From assembly GCF_039862785.1 (NCBI RefSeq), contig NZ_CP156795.1:2294001-2358000 (forward strand): a stretch of DNA of 64,000 nt. Direction: 5' to 3'. Below are positions 15,476 to 25,547 of the stretch, in pieces. How positions within the stretch are numbered: position 1 is the first letter of the stretch; every line of letters starts with the position of its first letter. Source of the stretch: Acinetobacter sp. ANC 7912. GTDB lineage: Bacteria > Pseudomonadota > Gammaproteobacteria > Pseudomonadales > Moraxellaceae. The notes below the pieces were generated by a model. It had not been told where the DNA came from and did no database searches. It saw only the letters and a list, made by a program, of their open reading frames with translations. Made by a program: the position numbers and the translations under genes.

Positions 15476-15952
15476 TTAAAGTGGTTTAAAGCCCTGCTGA
15501 CGCCATGCTTCATACACGATCACAGCGGTTGCATTGGAGAGATTTAGACTACGAGAATTTTCTGCCATCGGTAAACGAATCCAGTGTTCTTTCGGGAACA
15601 GCATACGCACGTTTTCTGGCAGACCACGGGTTTCTGGACCCATTAGTAAGGCCACTGGACGATTTAGATCAGAAGTATGCGGCGTTTCAAAACCTTTGGT
15701 GGTGAGTGGATACACGGCATCACGCGTAATGCCTTGACTTTCCAGATTTGCTAGACATTCTTCGATATTTTCCCAGATCTGCATACGTGCATATTCATGA
15801 TAATCCAGACCGGCACGTTTCAACTTTTTATCATCCAGTTCAAAACCCAGTGGCTTGATCAGGTGTAACTGTGCTCCCGTGTTTGCACACAGGCGAATGA
15901 TATTCCCTGTATTGGATGGAATTTCCGGCTCATATAAAACAACATGGATCAC
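15476..15952 (-). CDS. trmL: tRNA (cytidine(34)-2'-O)-methyltransferase TrmL
   Basis: 158 residues, a minimal SPOUT methyltransferase. TrmL methylates the wobble ribose of two tRNA-Leu species using S-adenosylmethionine. The SPOUT motifs are visible: motif 1 [19 protein letters not shown] (residues 8-26), motif 2 [14 protein letters not shown] (about 107-120) and motif 3 [23 protein letters not shown] (about 129-151, with the knot Ser/Asn residues). The gene lies downstream of cysG and serS on the same strand. Its terminator has been split by IS copy 2, 30 bp beyond the stop codon. Confidence 0.93.
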   Translation of the reverse strand: MIHVVLYEPEIPSNTGNIIRLCANTGAQLHLIKPLGFELDDKKLKRAGLDYHEYARMQIWENIEECLANLESQGITRDAVYPLTTKGFETPHTSDLNRPVALLMGPETRGLPENVRMLFPKEHWIRLPMAENSRSLNLSNATAVIVYEAWRQQGFKPL

Positions 15953-15986
15953 AGCATTTCTCTACTTTGGGGAGTTCAGTGGCCGT

Positions 15987-17372
15987 TTAGGACCACTGCA
16001 GTTTTTCACGTAAATTCACCACTTCACCAATGATGGTCAAGGTTGGTGCTTGAATATGGTGCTCAGATACCTTGGATGCAATATCTTGGAGCGTGCCGAC
16101 CAGCACTTTTTGCTCTGGTGTGGTGCCTTTGGACACCAAGGCCACAGGCATATCTGGGCGCTGGCCATGGGCAATCAGTTGCTGGCAGATTTTTTCCAGT
16201 CCGACCAAGCCCATATACAGTACCAGCGTCTGATTTTCATAGACAAGCTCATTCCAAGGCAGTTCAGGAGAACCTTCTTTTAAATGGCCCGTCAGGAAAC
16301 GGACACTTTGCGCATAGTTGCGGTGGGTCAATGGAATGCCTGCATAGGCTGAACAGCCAGAAGCTGCGGTAATACCCGGTACCACCTGGAATGGCACGCC
16401 GGCAGCAAACAGCTCTTCGATCTCTTCACCGCCACGGCCAAAGATAAACGGATCACCACCTTTCAGGCGGCAAACGCGCTTGCCTGCTTTGGCATATTTC
16501 ACCAGCAAGGCATTAATGCCTTCTTGTGGTACGGCATGATTGGAACGTGCTTTACCGACGTAGACTTTTTCAGCATCACGACGACAGAGTTCCATAATCG
16601 GATCAGAAACCAGACGGTCATAGATCACCACATCCGACTGTTGCATCAGGCGTAAGGCTTTCAGTGTGAGCAGTTCTGGATCGCCTGGACCCGCACCCAC
16701 CAGATAGACTTCACCATTCGGTTTTTGCCATTCGTTCAGCGCCTGTTCAATCAGACGATCTGCTTCAGCCAGGTTGTCATTAAATGCCTGCTCTTTCAAC
16801 GGACTAGCGTACAAGTCTTCCCAGAAGATACGGCGTTCATCTGGGTTACTGATTTTTGCTTTTACAGCACTACGCCATTTCCCGGAAAATGCAGCCAGTG
16901 CGCCCATGCCATGTGGAATAGTCGCTTCTAGCTGGGTACGGATCTGACGCGATAACACCGGTGACGTGCCATTGCTGGCGACTGAAATCACCAGTGGTGA
17001 ACGGTCAATAATTGCAGGAACCATGAAACGGCAATGCGGTGGATCATCCACACTATTCACTAGTACATTTTCAGCTTCACAGGCTTCAAAGACCTGACGG
17101 TTAACTTCAGCATCATCGGTTGCTGCAATCACCAGACGGTAGAAACGTAAAGGAATTTCAGGATTGAAAGGTGTCTGAACATATTGACCGGCGGTCGCCT
17201 GAACAATCTCAAGCAGACCCGCTTCGATCTCAGGTGCTACCACGGAAATGATTGCACCTGCTTTCTGCAGAAGAACTGCCTTGCGGTAAGCAATATGTCC
17301 ACCACCGACAATCAGACAAGGTTGCTGCTGCAACTTTAACGAGATTGGGAAAATATCCACGAAAAGCCTCAA
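15987..17372 (-). CDS. cysG: Siroheme synthase CysG
   Basis: 461 residues, trifunctional. The N-terminal ~200 residues are precorrin-2 dehydrogenase/sirohydrochlorin ferrochelatase, with the NAD-binding LIVGGGHIAYRKA (20-32). The C-terminal ~245 residues are uroporphyrinogen III methyltransferase, with YLVGAGPGDPELLTLKA near residue 220, KGGDPFIFGRGGEE near 303 and VPGITAASGCSAYAGIP near 330. It makes siroheme for sulfite and nitrite reductases. It starts about 60 bp after serS and ends 34 bp before trmL, which suggests cotranscription. Confidence 0.95.
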   Translation of the reverse strand: MRLFVDIFPISLKLQQQPCLIVGGGHIAYRKAVLLQKAGAIISVVAPEIEAGLLEIVQATAGQYVQTPFNPEIPLRFYRLVIAATDDAEVNRQVFEACEAENVLVNSVDDPPHCRFMVPAIIDRSPLVISVASNGTSPVLSRQIRTQLEATIPHGMGALAAFSGKWRSAVKAKISNPDERRIFWEDLYASPLKEQAFNDNLAEADRLIEQALNEWQKPNGEVYLVGAGPGDPELLTLKALRLMQQSDVVIYDRLVSDPIMELCRRDAEKVYVGKARSNHAVPQEGINALLVKYAKAGKRVCRLKGGDPFIFGRGGEEIEELFAAGVPFQVVPGITAASGCSAYAGIPLTHRNYAQSVRFLTGHLKEGSPELPWNELVYENQTLVLYMGLVGLEKICQQLIAHGQRPDMPVALVSKGTTPEQKVLVGTLQDIASKVSEHHIQAPTLTIIGEVVNLREKLQWS

Positions 17373-17432
17373 ATTTTAAGATCTGACTGTCTAAGCAATT
17401 TTCATGCACATTTTGGTGCAGACACCGAATTT

Positions 17433-18713
<1,281 letters not shown>

Positions 18714-18804
18714 TTAGATAAGAAAAAAACTGGCTATAGTGTAAGCTCTTAACGCTAAAAAATACAGTAACCCATCGGGTGGCTGGCCTTTATTAGCACA
18801 ATAT

Positions 18805-19572
18805 TTAAGGGGTTGTTGCTACCAATCCGGTTAAATATTCTGGCTTGATCAGCTTCGCCAGGTCAGTATAGGAAATTTTCAGCTCTGGCATACCCATCGT
18901 GTAATCGGCCAGTTCATACAGCGGATAAACCAGTACCAAGCCATTCGCACCAAAGTAGAAATTATCGCTCAGTTTCAGCTGTTCCTTGTTAATGCCCCGT
19001 GCATTTAGCCAAACCAGATTAGAATCATATAAGGTATCTAAAAGTTTCTGTTCTGAACCTTTCTGCAAAATATCTTCTAAAGCAATACGCTTCTGTTTGT
19101 TTAAATCCAGATTAACGTATTCAGTATGGTATAGCCCATGCTCAGCACCGGTCTTGAAGTTGTAGGTCTTAATAACAAAGGTTGCCAGATCATAACGCTG
19201 CCCGACCAAGCTCACAGTCATGGAACGCTGTTCTACACTGTTCACCTCATCCTCAGTGGCTTTCGTTTGCTGTACTTTAAACGCTACCGGTTCAGCGCGT
19301 TTCAGACGTTCAAGGAAATAATCATCAATCCAGGCGACATTGCTTTGTATAGTTTGCAGATCAAAACGGGTACAACCTTCTTTTTCACAGGATAAAGTCC
19401 GCGCACCTTCTACTGCGACCCTCTTGGCTTGGATCAATGGAATCGTATCCTGCTTCTGCTCAACTACCGTTTGTGCCTGTGGCTGTTCCTGTTGCTGACA
19501 TCCAAACAATCCACCCATGCTGATGGTAATCAAGCTCATCCACAGTACCGGTTTCAATTGCTGCATCTTCAT
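18805..19572 (-). CDS. Lipoprotein with DUF3298/RsiV-like C-terminal domain
   Basis: 255 residues. A lipoprotein signal peptide ends in GLFGC, with the lipidated Cys at about residue 25, followed by a Gln-rich linker. The mature part contains a DUF4163/DUF3298-like pattern: a segment reading GQRYDLATFVIKTYNFKTGA, then HGLYHTEYVNLDLNKQKRIALEDIL and a C-terminal LVLVYPLYELADYTMG. Such domains occur in lysozyme-binding anti-sigma RsiV and in many uncharacterised periplasmic lipoproteins; no sigma factor gene is adjacent, so an anti-sigma role is not supported. The start at 19572 has AAGGA seven bases upstream. Confidence 0.75.
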   Translation of the reverse strand: MKMQQLKPVLWMSLITISMGGLFGCQQQEQPQAQTVVEQKQDTIPLIQAKRVAVEGARTLSCEKEGCTRFDLQTIQSNVAWIDDYFLERLKRAEPVAFKVQQTKATEDEVNSVEQRSMTVSLVGQRYDLATFVIKTYNFKTGAEHGLYHTEYVNLDLNKQKRIALEDILQKGSEQKLLDTLYDSNLVWLNARGINKEQLKLSDNFYFGANGLVLVYPLYELADYTMGMPELKISYTDLAKLIKPEYLTGLVATTP

Positions 19573-19711
19573 CCTGAAATCCTTGGGTTTGGCATTTTAA
19601 TCACAAGAGGTTGTCTACTATACAAAGCTCAGCTCAGGATTGACACGTCCGCATAGTCACAAACCTGATTTCATTGGTATTCCTGAGCACTTTCCGATCA
19701 GTTAACCATAA

Positions 19712-19737
19712 AAAAGGCAGCCTGATTGGGCTGCCTC
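19712..19737 (-). terminator. lolA terminator
   Basis: GGCAGCC/GGCTGCC stem; on the minus strand it is followed by a run of T. It lies 22 bp beyond the lolA stop codon. Confidence 0.85.
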
Positions 19738-19758
19738 ATGGATATATCTAAACCAATA

Positions 19759-20451
19759 TTATTGGTCGATGATATCAGTACCTTTCGGTGGTGCGAAGTT
19801 AAACGTCGAAGCTGGAATACTTGGATTTACCTTCACATTTTTAAAGTTGATATAGGTGGTTTGACCTAGAGAGTCTTCCAAAATCATCAGGCTTGGAGCT
19901 TTGTTGGCACCAAAACTAATAGTCAGGCTTTCAAACGCACCATCTTTAGTTTTTGGATAAAGCTTGTAATAAGTCTTGCCTTTGTTCGGTTGAGTCACAC
20001 GGTAAGCATGCATAATTTGGCTGGTATTCCCAGAAAGTAACAATGCTGGGGTGTTGGCAACCTGTTCATCCAGGCTTTGACGTACTGCTTGTTGCAAGTC
20101 TGGATCGTAAATCCACACAGTTTTACCAGTCGTCGCAATGGTCTGTTTCGCTGGAGAAGTAGTTTCCCAGTAGAACTTGCCCGGACGCTGAACTTTCATT
20201 ACCCCACGGAAGGTCTGGTTCATGTGCTGGGCACTTAAACCTTTTTTCTGGGTCGCTTTGGGATTGGTCACCTTGGTGGTCTGCTCAAAGTTCGCAGTCA
20301 GGCTATGGATATTGCTCAGCTGTTTCACCAGGTTGTTTGTCGCTTGTTGCTCCGTCGCTGCAGTTGCGGCAAATACAGTTGTGCTCATGACAGGTGCCAG
20401 TGTCGCCGCACCGATCGTTATGGCACATACAGTTTTACGAAGCATATTCAT
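19759..20451 (-). CDS. lolA: Outer-membrane lipoprotein carrier protein LolA
   Basis: 230 residues. LolA carries lipoproteins across the periplasm from LolCDE to LolB. A signal peptide spans about residues 1-29 (cleavage after VFA). The mature protein shows the LolA pattern LHSLTANFEQTT-like segment (here IHSLTANFEQTT, ~48-59), a segment reading RPGKFYWETTSPAKQTI (~90-106) with the conserved Arg, GKTVWIYDPDL and the C-terminal LGQTTYINFKNVKVNP. It is slightly longer than E. coli LolA because of a Lys/Gln-rich stretch near residues 62-78. AAAGG precedes the ATG. Confidence 0.92.
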   Translation of the reverse strand: MNMLRKTVCAITIGAATLAPVMSTTVFAATAATEQQATNNLVKQLSNIHSLTANFEQTTKVTNPKATQKKGLSAQHMNQTFRGVMKVQRPGKFYWETTSPAKQTIATTGKTVWIYDPDLQQAVRQSLDEQVANTPALLLSGNTSQIMHAYRVTQPNKGKTYYKLYPKTKDGAFESLTISFGANKAPSLMILEDSLGQTTYINFKNVKVNPSIPASTFNFAPPKGTDIIDQ

Positions 20452-20648
20452 AATCTCACCTTTGTTGTATTTGCATCATCGCAATTTGTCTGATGCCTCA
20501 TCTTAAACCAATTTCAAAAACTAAGATGATAGAAAATAAGAAGTTTTGTATTGTTATTAATGCAAAATCACGGATTTTGTTCATCATGATGAAGATGCAG
20601 ATACATTTTTCACTACACTTTGAAGCTGCTACTGTCAATTTTCAGGCA

Positions 20649-20680
20649 TAAAAAAACCCACAGAAACTGTGGGTTTTTTT
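20649..20680 (-). terminator. rplU-rpmA terminator
   Basis: Long stem AAAAAACCCACAG/CTGTGGGTTTTTT with loop AAA, bidirectional by sequence, 13 bp beyond the rpmA stop codon. Confidence 0.92.
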
Positions 20681-20692
20681 ATTTCTGTAGAA

Positions 20693-20947
20693 TTATGCTT
20701 CAACAGATACGTAGCGACGACCGAATTGGCCTTTCACTTCGAATTTTACTACGCCGTCAGCAGTAGCAAATAAAGTATGGTCACGGCCCATACCTACGTT
20801 TGCACCAGCGTGGAATTCAGTACCACGTTGACGAACGATGATGTTACCTGCAGTTACAGTTTGACCACCGTAAACTTTAACACCTAACATCTTAGGATTC
20901 GAATCACGACCGTTCTTAGTCGAACCACCGGCTTTTTTAGTTGCCAT
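20693..20947 (-). CDS. rpmA: 50S ribosomal protein L27
   Basis: 84 residues. L27 reaches the peptidyl transferase centre with its flexible N-terminus. The typical start [17 protein letters not shown] and the core [26 protein letters not shown] are visible. No N-terminal cleavage extension (as in Firmicutes) is present. It follows rplU after 19 bp, as in most bacteria. Confidence 0.97.
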   Translation of the reverse strand: MATKKAGGSTKNGRDSNPKMLGVKVYGGQTVTAGNIIVRQRGTEFHAGANVGMGRDHTLFATADGVVKFEVKGQFGRRYVSVEA

Positions 20948-20966
20948 GTCTCATTACTCCTAGTAA

Positions 20967-21278
20967 TTAGCCTGAAATGCTAGTAATTTTCAACTCGGTG
21001 AACCATTGACGGTGACCTTGTTGTTTACGGTAGTGCTTACGACGACGCATTTTGATGATGCGGATTTTGTCGTGACGACCATGGCTAACTACTTCTGCAG
21101 TTACTTTAGCGCCAGCTACCACTGGAGCACCGATTTGAATGCTGTCACCGTTAACAAGCATCAACACGTCATCAAAAGTAACAGTTGAGCCAGTTTCAGC
21201 TTTCAATAATTCAACTTTAAGGGTTTCGCCCTCAACTACACGGTGCTGTTTACCACCGCTTTGGATTACTGCGTACAT
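20967..21278 (-). CDS. rplU: 50S ribosomal protein L21
   Basis: 103 residues. L21 binds 23S rRNA and is nearly always encoded before L27. Typical sequence elements are [18 protein letters not shown] at the N-terminus and [16 protein letters not shown] at about residues 74-89. The ATG at 21278 with TTGGAG upstream is used; the frame stays open for 23 more codons upstream, but these are not part of L21. Confidence 0.97.
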   Translation of the reverse strand: MYAVIQSGGKQHRVVEGETLKVELLKAETGSTVTFDDVLMLVNGDSIQIGAPVVAGAKVTAEVVSHGRHDKIRIIKMRRRKHYRKQQGHRQWFTELKITSISG

Positions 21279-21734
21279 AATGTACTCCAAACATGCCCGT
21301 GTCGTCGTGCCGATAAAGGGATATATCGATCTTAAAACGAACGCCACTGGGGGTTATACAAGGGCAAAGATTTTAAGGGATATTTGAACAAACAACAAGC
21401 CATTTTACTGAAATTCTGACCTGCGTGTTTTTGCATCTGATTGACTATATACTTAAATTTAGAAAAATCAGAGACTCATGAAATTTCTTGCAACAAAAAT
21501 CAACTGAGTTAAGGCCTAAGTTTTGATTAGTATACTGAGCCAATTTCTCCCTGATTTGGGGAGATTCAAGGTAAATCTGTACGCGACGACAGTGATTCAA
21601 ATAGTGTCTAATTGATTTTATTCATCTTAAAAAGCTGATTTTTAGCAAAGTTTGTGCGTTTCTTATCTGTCACGGATGTTATAAATTGTTAAACTACGGA
21701 CTTGAGATTTACCAGAATAGAGGTTCCCTTTCAC
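21279..21734. other. Divergent promoter region between rplU and ispB
   Basis: 456 bp without a convincing gene. A small hairpin TCTCCC/GGGAGA lies at 21546-21564. Two-way promoters for the ribosomal protein operon and ispB are expected here, as in other proteobacteria with this gene order, but I cannot assign hexamers with confidence. Confidence 0.4.
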
Positions 21735-22712
21735 ATGACCATCGACTTTAAGCAAGATATTCTCGCTCCTGTGGCACATGACTTTGCTGCGATGGACACA
21801 TTTATTAATGAGGGAATCACGTCAAAAGTTGCCTTGGTGATGGCCGTCAGCAAACACGTGGTCGAAGCTGGCGGTAAACGCATGCGTCCGATCATGTGCC
21901 TGCTGGCAGCAAAAGCCTGTGGTGCAGAAGATCTGGACCAGCATCGCAAGCTGGCCGCAATTATTGAAATGCTGCATACCGCAACACTGGTACATGATGA
22001 TGTCGTGGATGAATCTGGCCTGCGTCGTGGCCGCCCAACCGCTAATGCCACCTGGAACAACCAGACTGCGGTACTTGTAGGTGACTTCCTGATCTCACGT
22101 GCTTTCGATCTATTGGTTGATCTGAACAACATGACCTTGTTAAAAGACTTCTCCACAGGCACCTGTGAAATTGCCGAAGGTGAAGTGTTGCAACTGCAAT
22201 CCCAGCACCAGCCAGAAACCACTGAAGCCACTTATCTGAACATTATTCACGGTAAAACTTCACGCCTGTTTGAACTGGCGACTGAAGGTGCTGCGATTCT
22301 TTCAGATAAGCATGAATTCCGTGAGCCGCTACGCAAGTTTGCTGGTCATTTCGGCAATGCTTTCCAGATCATTGACGATATTCTGGACTACACTTCAGAT
22401 GCAGAAACGTTGGGTAAAAACATCGGCGATGATTTGATGGAAGGCAAACCTACCTTGCCATTGATTGCTGCATTAAAAAATACCTCAGGTGATGATTTTG
22501 AAATTGTGCGTAAGAGTATCGCCACTGGTGGTACTGATCACCTCGAACAGGTGATTCGCATTGTGAATGAATCAGGAGCTCTGGATTACTGCCGTCAGCG
22601 TGCAACTGAAGAAACTGATGCCGCAATTGCTGCACTGGATTCACTGCCAGACTCGGAATACCGTCAGGCACTGGTGAATCTGGCAAAACTTGCATTGCAC
22701 CGAATCCAATAG
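21735..22712 (+). CDS. ispB: Polyprenyl diphosphate synthase IspB
   Basis: 325 residues, a trans-type prenyltransferase that makes the side chain of ubiquinone from IPP and farnesyl diphosphate. Both Asp-rich metal sites are visible: HDDVVDES near residue 87 and IIDDILDY near 214; the GGKRMRP motif lies near residue 48. Acinetobacter ubiquinone commonly has nine isoprene units, so the product may be solanesyl rather than octaprenyl. The ATG at 21735 is used; the GTG/ATG codons before it would add 11 unlikely residues. Divergent from rplU-rpmA. Confidence 0.93.
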   Translation: MTIDFKQDILAPVAHDFAAMDTFINEGITSKVALVMAVSKHVVEAGGKRMRPIMCLLAAKACGAEDLDQHRKLAAIIEMLHTATLVHDDVVDESGLRRGRPTANATWNNQTAVLVGDFLISRAFDLLVDLNNMTLLKDFSTGTCEIAEGEVLQLQSQHQPETTEATYLNIIHGKTSRLFELATEGAAILSDKHEFREPLRKFAGHFGNAFQIIDDILDYTSDAETLGKNIGDDLMEGKPTLPLIAALKNTSGDDFEIVRKSIATGGTDHLEQVIRIVNESGALDYCRQRATEETDAAIAALDSLPDSEYRQALVNLAKLALHRIQ

Positions 22713-22727
22713 ATCTCAACATTGCCT

Positions 22728-24770
22728 ATGCATATTCAATTCTCCGATATATTCCAGACCATGCAACAGCAGCTTGAGCAACCTCAAGCTGCCTTAGATG
22801 AAAACCTGCTGATTGAACTCGTGAATCGTATACGGCCACGAGACAGCAAAGATACGGAAGAAATCGAAGAAAAATTTCAAGCATTTCTACAATCTCTTCT
22901 TATTACACCCAATGCGGTGACGACCCTACAAACCTTTGTTTTGCGGGTAATTAACCGCTACAAGCAAACCAGCCTGTTCTCCGATACCGGGATTCTATCC
23001 TTAGACGGTTTCTGGAACCAACTGAATCAGCGCATTGGCGCGCATATCCTGCCGTTGATTCCGGATGAAAAAAGCCTGCAGGAACTGGTACGCCGCATTT
23101 TTCATGAACGCAGTGATCGTTACTGGCTGGATTACCTCAATGATCAGGACTGGCAACAGCTTTTTAGCGTCCTCAATCAGGGCCACTCCAATCAGCTGGA
23201 GAAGACCCGGATCAAGGACGAAGTCATCAAAGCACTCACCATTCTGTCCTACCGGATCAGTGGGATCGGCTTACATCCTGAATTTATCAATGCCCAGCCT
23301 GAACTGATGGAATATGAATCGCCGTTTCTGATTCAGAACCGTGAGATCAATGACTTCATTCAGCAATATAAGAAATGCTTTGATCATGCCGATCTGACTG
23401 ATTCAGTTGCTTTACCGGATGCTTCTCAAGCCATGGTGATGCTAGAACAATGCCATGATGTCGTTGCAAAAATCCGCCGTTCCACTAAACGGATCGGAGT
23501 AAGTGTCAGCCTGACCTATATGCTGGCATTACTAGAACAGTGTCTGGAACGAATCGAGATTCTACTGAATATGATTCTGGAGGATGACCAACAACGCTAT
23601 CTGTCTATGGGTTATTTTCTGGTCGATATTACCGAAGCTCTCTATAGCGAACGCAGTGTACGTTCGCTACTGGCAACCAATAGCGAATTACTGGCCTTAC
23701 AGGTAACGGAAAATGCCTCCAAAACCGGTGAACATTATGTAAGTACCGACAAGGAAGGCTTCTGGGCCATGTATAAGGCCGCAGCCGGTGCCGGTGTGCT
23801 GATTGCTATTATGGCCACGCTGAAAACCTTGATGGCACGAGTCACTATGGCGCCATTGATGCAGGCCTTTAGTTACAGCATGAACTATTCACTCGGTTTT
23901 ATGCTGATTCATGTGCTGCACTTTACTGTTGCTACCAAACAGCCTGCGATGACCGCAGCCGCACTAGCTTCTACTGTACAGCAGCGTAAAGGGTCCAAGA
24001 CGGCACAGATTGCTGAACTAGCGGCACTGATTGTGAATATCATCCGAACCCAATTTGTGGCAATTCTGGGCAATATCTCGATTGCGATTCCTGTTGCAGC
24101 TGTGATTGCATTTTTCTGGGATGCTGCAATGCATGAACCCTTAATGAATCATGCCAAAGCAGCCAAGACGCTACATGACTTGAATCCATTTACTTCACTG
24201 GCAATTCCACATGCGGCCATTGCCGGAGTATGTTTGTTCCTGTCCGGACTGCTCGCGGGTTATTTTGACAATATGGCGGTGTACCGTAAGGTAGGTCCAC
24301 GTTTAAAAGCGCATACTCGCCTGAAAAGATTGATGGGACAGGAACGTCTAAATAAATTTGCCGAATATATGGAACGAAATCTGGGTGCGCTCGGCGGTAA
24401 CTTTATTTTCGGGGTGATGCTTGGCAGTATGGGTACCATCGGTTATATCCTGGGGCTACCATTAGATATCCGCCATATTGCCTTTGCGTCTGCCAATTTT
24501 ATTCAAGGCCTGATGAATATCAATGGCCCAGATATTGGTTTAATAATTGTGTCTTTCTTGGGCGTGCTTTTCATTGGTCTCACCAACTTATTTGTAAGTT
24601 TTACCCTAACCATTATTGTAGCATTACGTGCCCGTCGAGTGCGTTTTGAACAGTGGAAGCCATTGGCCAAACTGGTCATGACCCACTTCCTGACTCGTCC
24701 AAGTGATTTCTTCTGGCCACCAAAGCAAGTGGTTGAAATTGACGAAAATCATACGACGAGCAAAGGCTAA
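22728..24770 (+). CDS. SpecificRecomb-family (Gcr-like) membrane protein
   Basis: 680 residues. It matches the family annotated as site-specific recombinase (after a gonococcal gene), but it has no tyrosine or serine recombinase signature. The first ~340 residues are soluble and helical; the rest holds about six or seven hydrophobic helices (for example AGAGVLIAIMATLKTLMARV and GGNFIFGVMLGSMGTIGYILG). It is more likely an integral membrane protein of unknown function. The ATG at 22728 lies 15 bp after ispB, suggesting cotranscription. No strong ribosome binding site is visible. Confidence 0.78.
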   Translation: MHIQFSDIFQTMQQQLEQPQAALDENLLIELVNRIRPRDSKDTEEIEEKFQAFLQSLLITPNAVTTLQTFVLRVINRYKQTSLFSDTGILSLDGFWNQLNQRIGAHILPLIPDEKSLQELVRRIFHERSDRYWLDYLNDQDWQQLFSVLNQGHSNQLEKTRIKDEVIKALTILSYRISGIGLHPEFINAQPELMEYESPFLIQNREINDFIQQYKKCFDHADLTDSVALPDASQAMVMLEQCHDVVAKIRRSTKRIGVSVSLTYMLALLEQCLERIEILLNMILEDDQQRYLSMGYFLVDITEALYSERSVRSLLATNSELLALQVTENASKTGEHYVSTDKEGFWAMYKAAAGAGVLIAIMATLKTLMARVTMAPLMQAFSYSMNYSLGFMLIHVLHFTVATKQPAMTAAALASTVQQRKGSKTAQIAELAALIVNIIRTQFVAILGNISIAIPVAAVIAFFWDAAMHEPLMNHAKAAKTLHDLNPFTSLAIPHAAIAGVCLFLSGLLAGYFDNMAVYRKVGPRLKAHTRLKRLMGQERLNKFAEYMERNLGALGGNFIFGVMLGSMGTIGYILGLPLDIRHIAFASANFIQGLMNINGPDIGLIIVSFLGVLFIGLTNLFVSFTLTIIVALRARRVRFEQWKPLAKLVMTHFLTRPSDFFWPPKQVVEIDENHTTSKG

Positions 24771-24853
24771 AACAGTGATAATTTCTCGGATTTTAAAAAC
24801 ACAAATACTTATTTAAAATAAGGATTTTGTTTAAAAACCACACACTTGAAAAA

Positions 24854-24875
24854 AAGTGTACTGACAAGTACACTT
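24854..24875. promoter_or_regulatory. 22-base inverted repeat upstream of adeIJK
   Basis: Arms AAGTGTACT and AGTACACTT are perfect inverse complements around GACA. Seven A precede it, so on the minus strand it reads as a hairpin followed by T7, a possible minus-strand terminator. Equally it resembles a TetR-type operator. No minus-strand gene is visible to the right. Confidence 0.5.
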
Positions 24876-25000
24876 CAGAACAGACGGTTAACCGGTATCA
24901 TAGCGGTTAGAAAGGACAAGCATTTAAAGCTTGCTGCACTTGTTGCTTTTTGTCGATTTTTTGTTTGGTTTTCAGCATGTTTGAGCGTTCTATTTCACTG

Positions 25001-25020
25001 TTTTATTCATTTGAATAAAA
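25001..25020. promoter_or_regulatory. 20-base AT-rich palindrome
   Basis: TTTTATTCA and TGAATAAAA are perfect inverted arms around TT. It is a candidate operator or weak transcription end; its role is unknown. Confidence 0.35.
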
Positions 25021-25108
25021 ATTCATGAAATAAATCATTCAGCAGTACTGAAAGCAAAATTGTTCAAAAACACAACAAAAAATCGCAGACTCATTCATAC
25101 GGTGTGGC

Positions 25109-25174
25109 ATGCCATTTGTATTACTTTTCTTAGCCATGCTCTGGTGTATTGACCAGCTTTGGTATAAAAAGTAG
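25109..25174 (+). CDS. Possible 21-aa single-helix membrane peptide
   Basis: The ORF starts at ATG 25109 and stops at TAG 25172. The peptide begins MPFVLLFLAMLW and ends with two Lys after a Trp-rich stretch, the shape of a small single-span membrane peptide with a basic end. It lacks a good ribosome binding site (only GGTGTGG upstream), and such ORFs arise by chance. Its place before an RND pump operon makes comparison with pump-associated small proteins such as AcrZ interesting, but there is no direct evidence. Confidence 0.2.
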   Translation: MPFVLLFLAMLWCIDQLWYKK

Positions 25175-25198
25175 GCAAAGAAAATTTTATATGTGTCG

Positions 25199-25360
25199 GA
25201 ATTCTTGAAGGAATCACCCTCACAGGGTTATCTCAGCTGCTGATTGCCTGAGCACAGTGACCCGAACTTTTTCTATGGAGGAAGTTCGGGTGGCTGTGCT
25301 TTCCGTGTCTTTGTGACCTACCTCTAGTCGCACAGCCCATTCATCAGCCAACAAGACATG
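25199..25360 (+). ncRNA. Candidate structured RNA upstream of adeI (class uncertain, 6S-like shape possible)
   Basis: A strong hairpin at 25251-25298 has GCACAG/CTGTGC and CCCGAACTT/AAGTTCGGG stems separated by a symmetric TGA/TGG internal loop. Around it lie a small hairpin ACCCT/AGGGT (25216-25228), CTCAG/CTGAG (25232-25252) and distal pairings TCTTG/CAAGA (25203-25207 with 25352-25356) and GGGTT/AGCCC. A second copy GCACAGCC (25330-25337) could compete for GGCTGTGC, giving two alternative folds. The rod-like outline recalls 6S RNA, but the sequence is not decisive; it could be the adeIJK leader instead. Confidence 0.4.
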
Positions 25361-25547
25361 AGTCATATTTTTTGACTGACTGGAAAAAACGTGTGGATAG
25401 TCCGGAGTAGCGTGATCTTTCCTTATTGAATAGTGATCCGGTAGGAATATAAGTTTTATTTCGGTTTCGTTTTAGTATTTAATTCACATTAAATACAAAG
25501 CGTAAGCAAATAAAAAATTTAGATAAAAATCTCATCGAGGTGGAACA

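Larger units (their letters stand above)
24771..25547. other. 777-bp structured intergenic region upstream of adeI
   Basis: Unusually long for this window. It holds a 22-base inverted repeat (24854-24875), a 20-base palindrome (25001-25020), a possible 21-codon ORF (25109-25174), a hairpin-rich segment (about 25199-25360), and a final AT-rich stretch before the adeI ribosome binding site. No ORF of normal size is convincing. Confidence 0.6.

Noticed and set aside
18805..19572. Anti-sigma factor RsiV
   Set aside because: Only the extracytoplasmic DUF3298-like part is present, as a lipoprotein, and no ECF sigma factor gene is adjacent.
24846..25028. 60-codon ORF after the SpecificRecomb-family gene
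   Set aside because: It runs through an inverted repeat and a palindrome, has a TTG start without a ribosome binding site, and looks like chance reading.
25199..25360. Known metabolite riboswitch (TPP, cobalamin, lysine or FMN type) before adeI
   Set aside because: I compared both strands with the conserved cores of these classes from memory and found only short partial resemblances.
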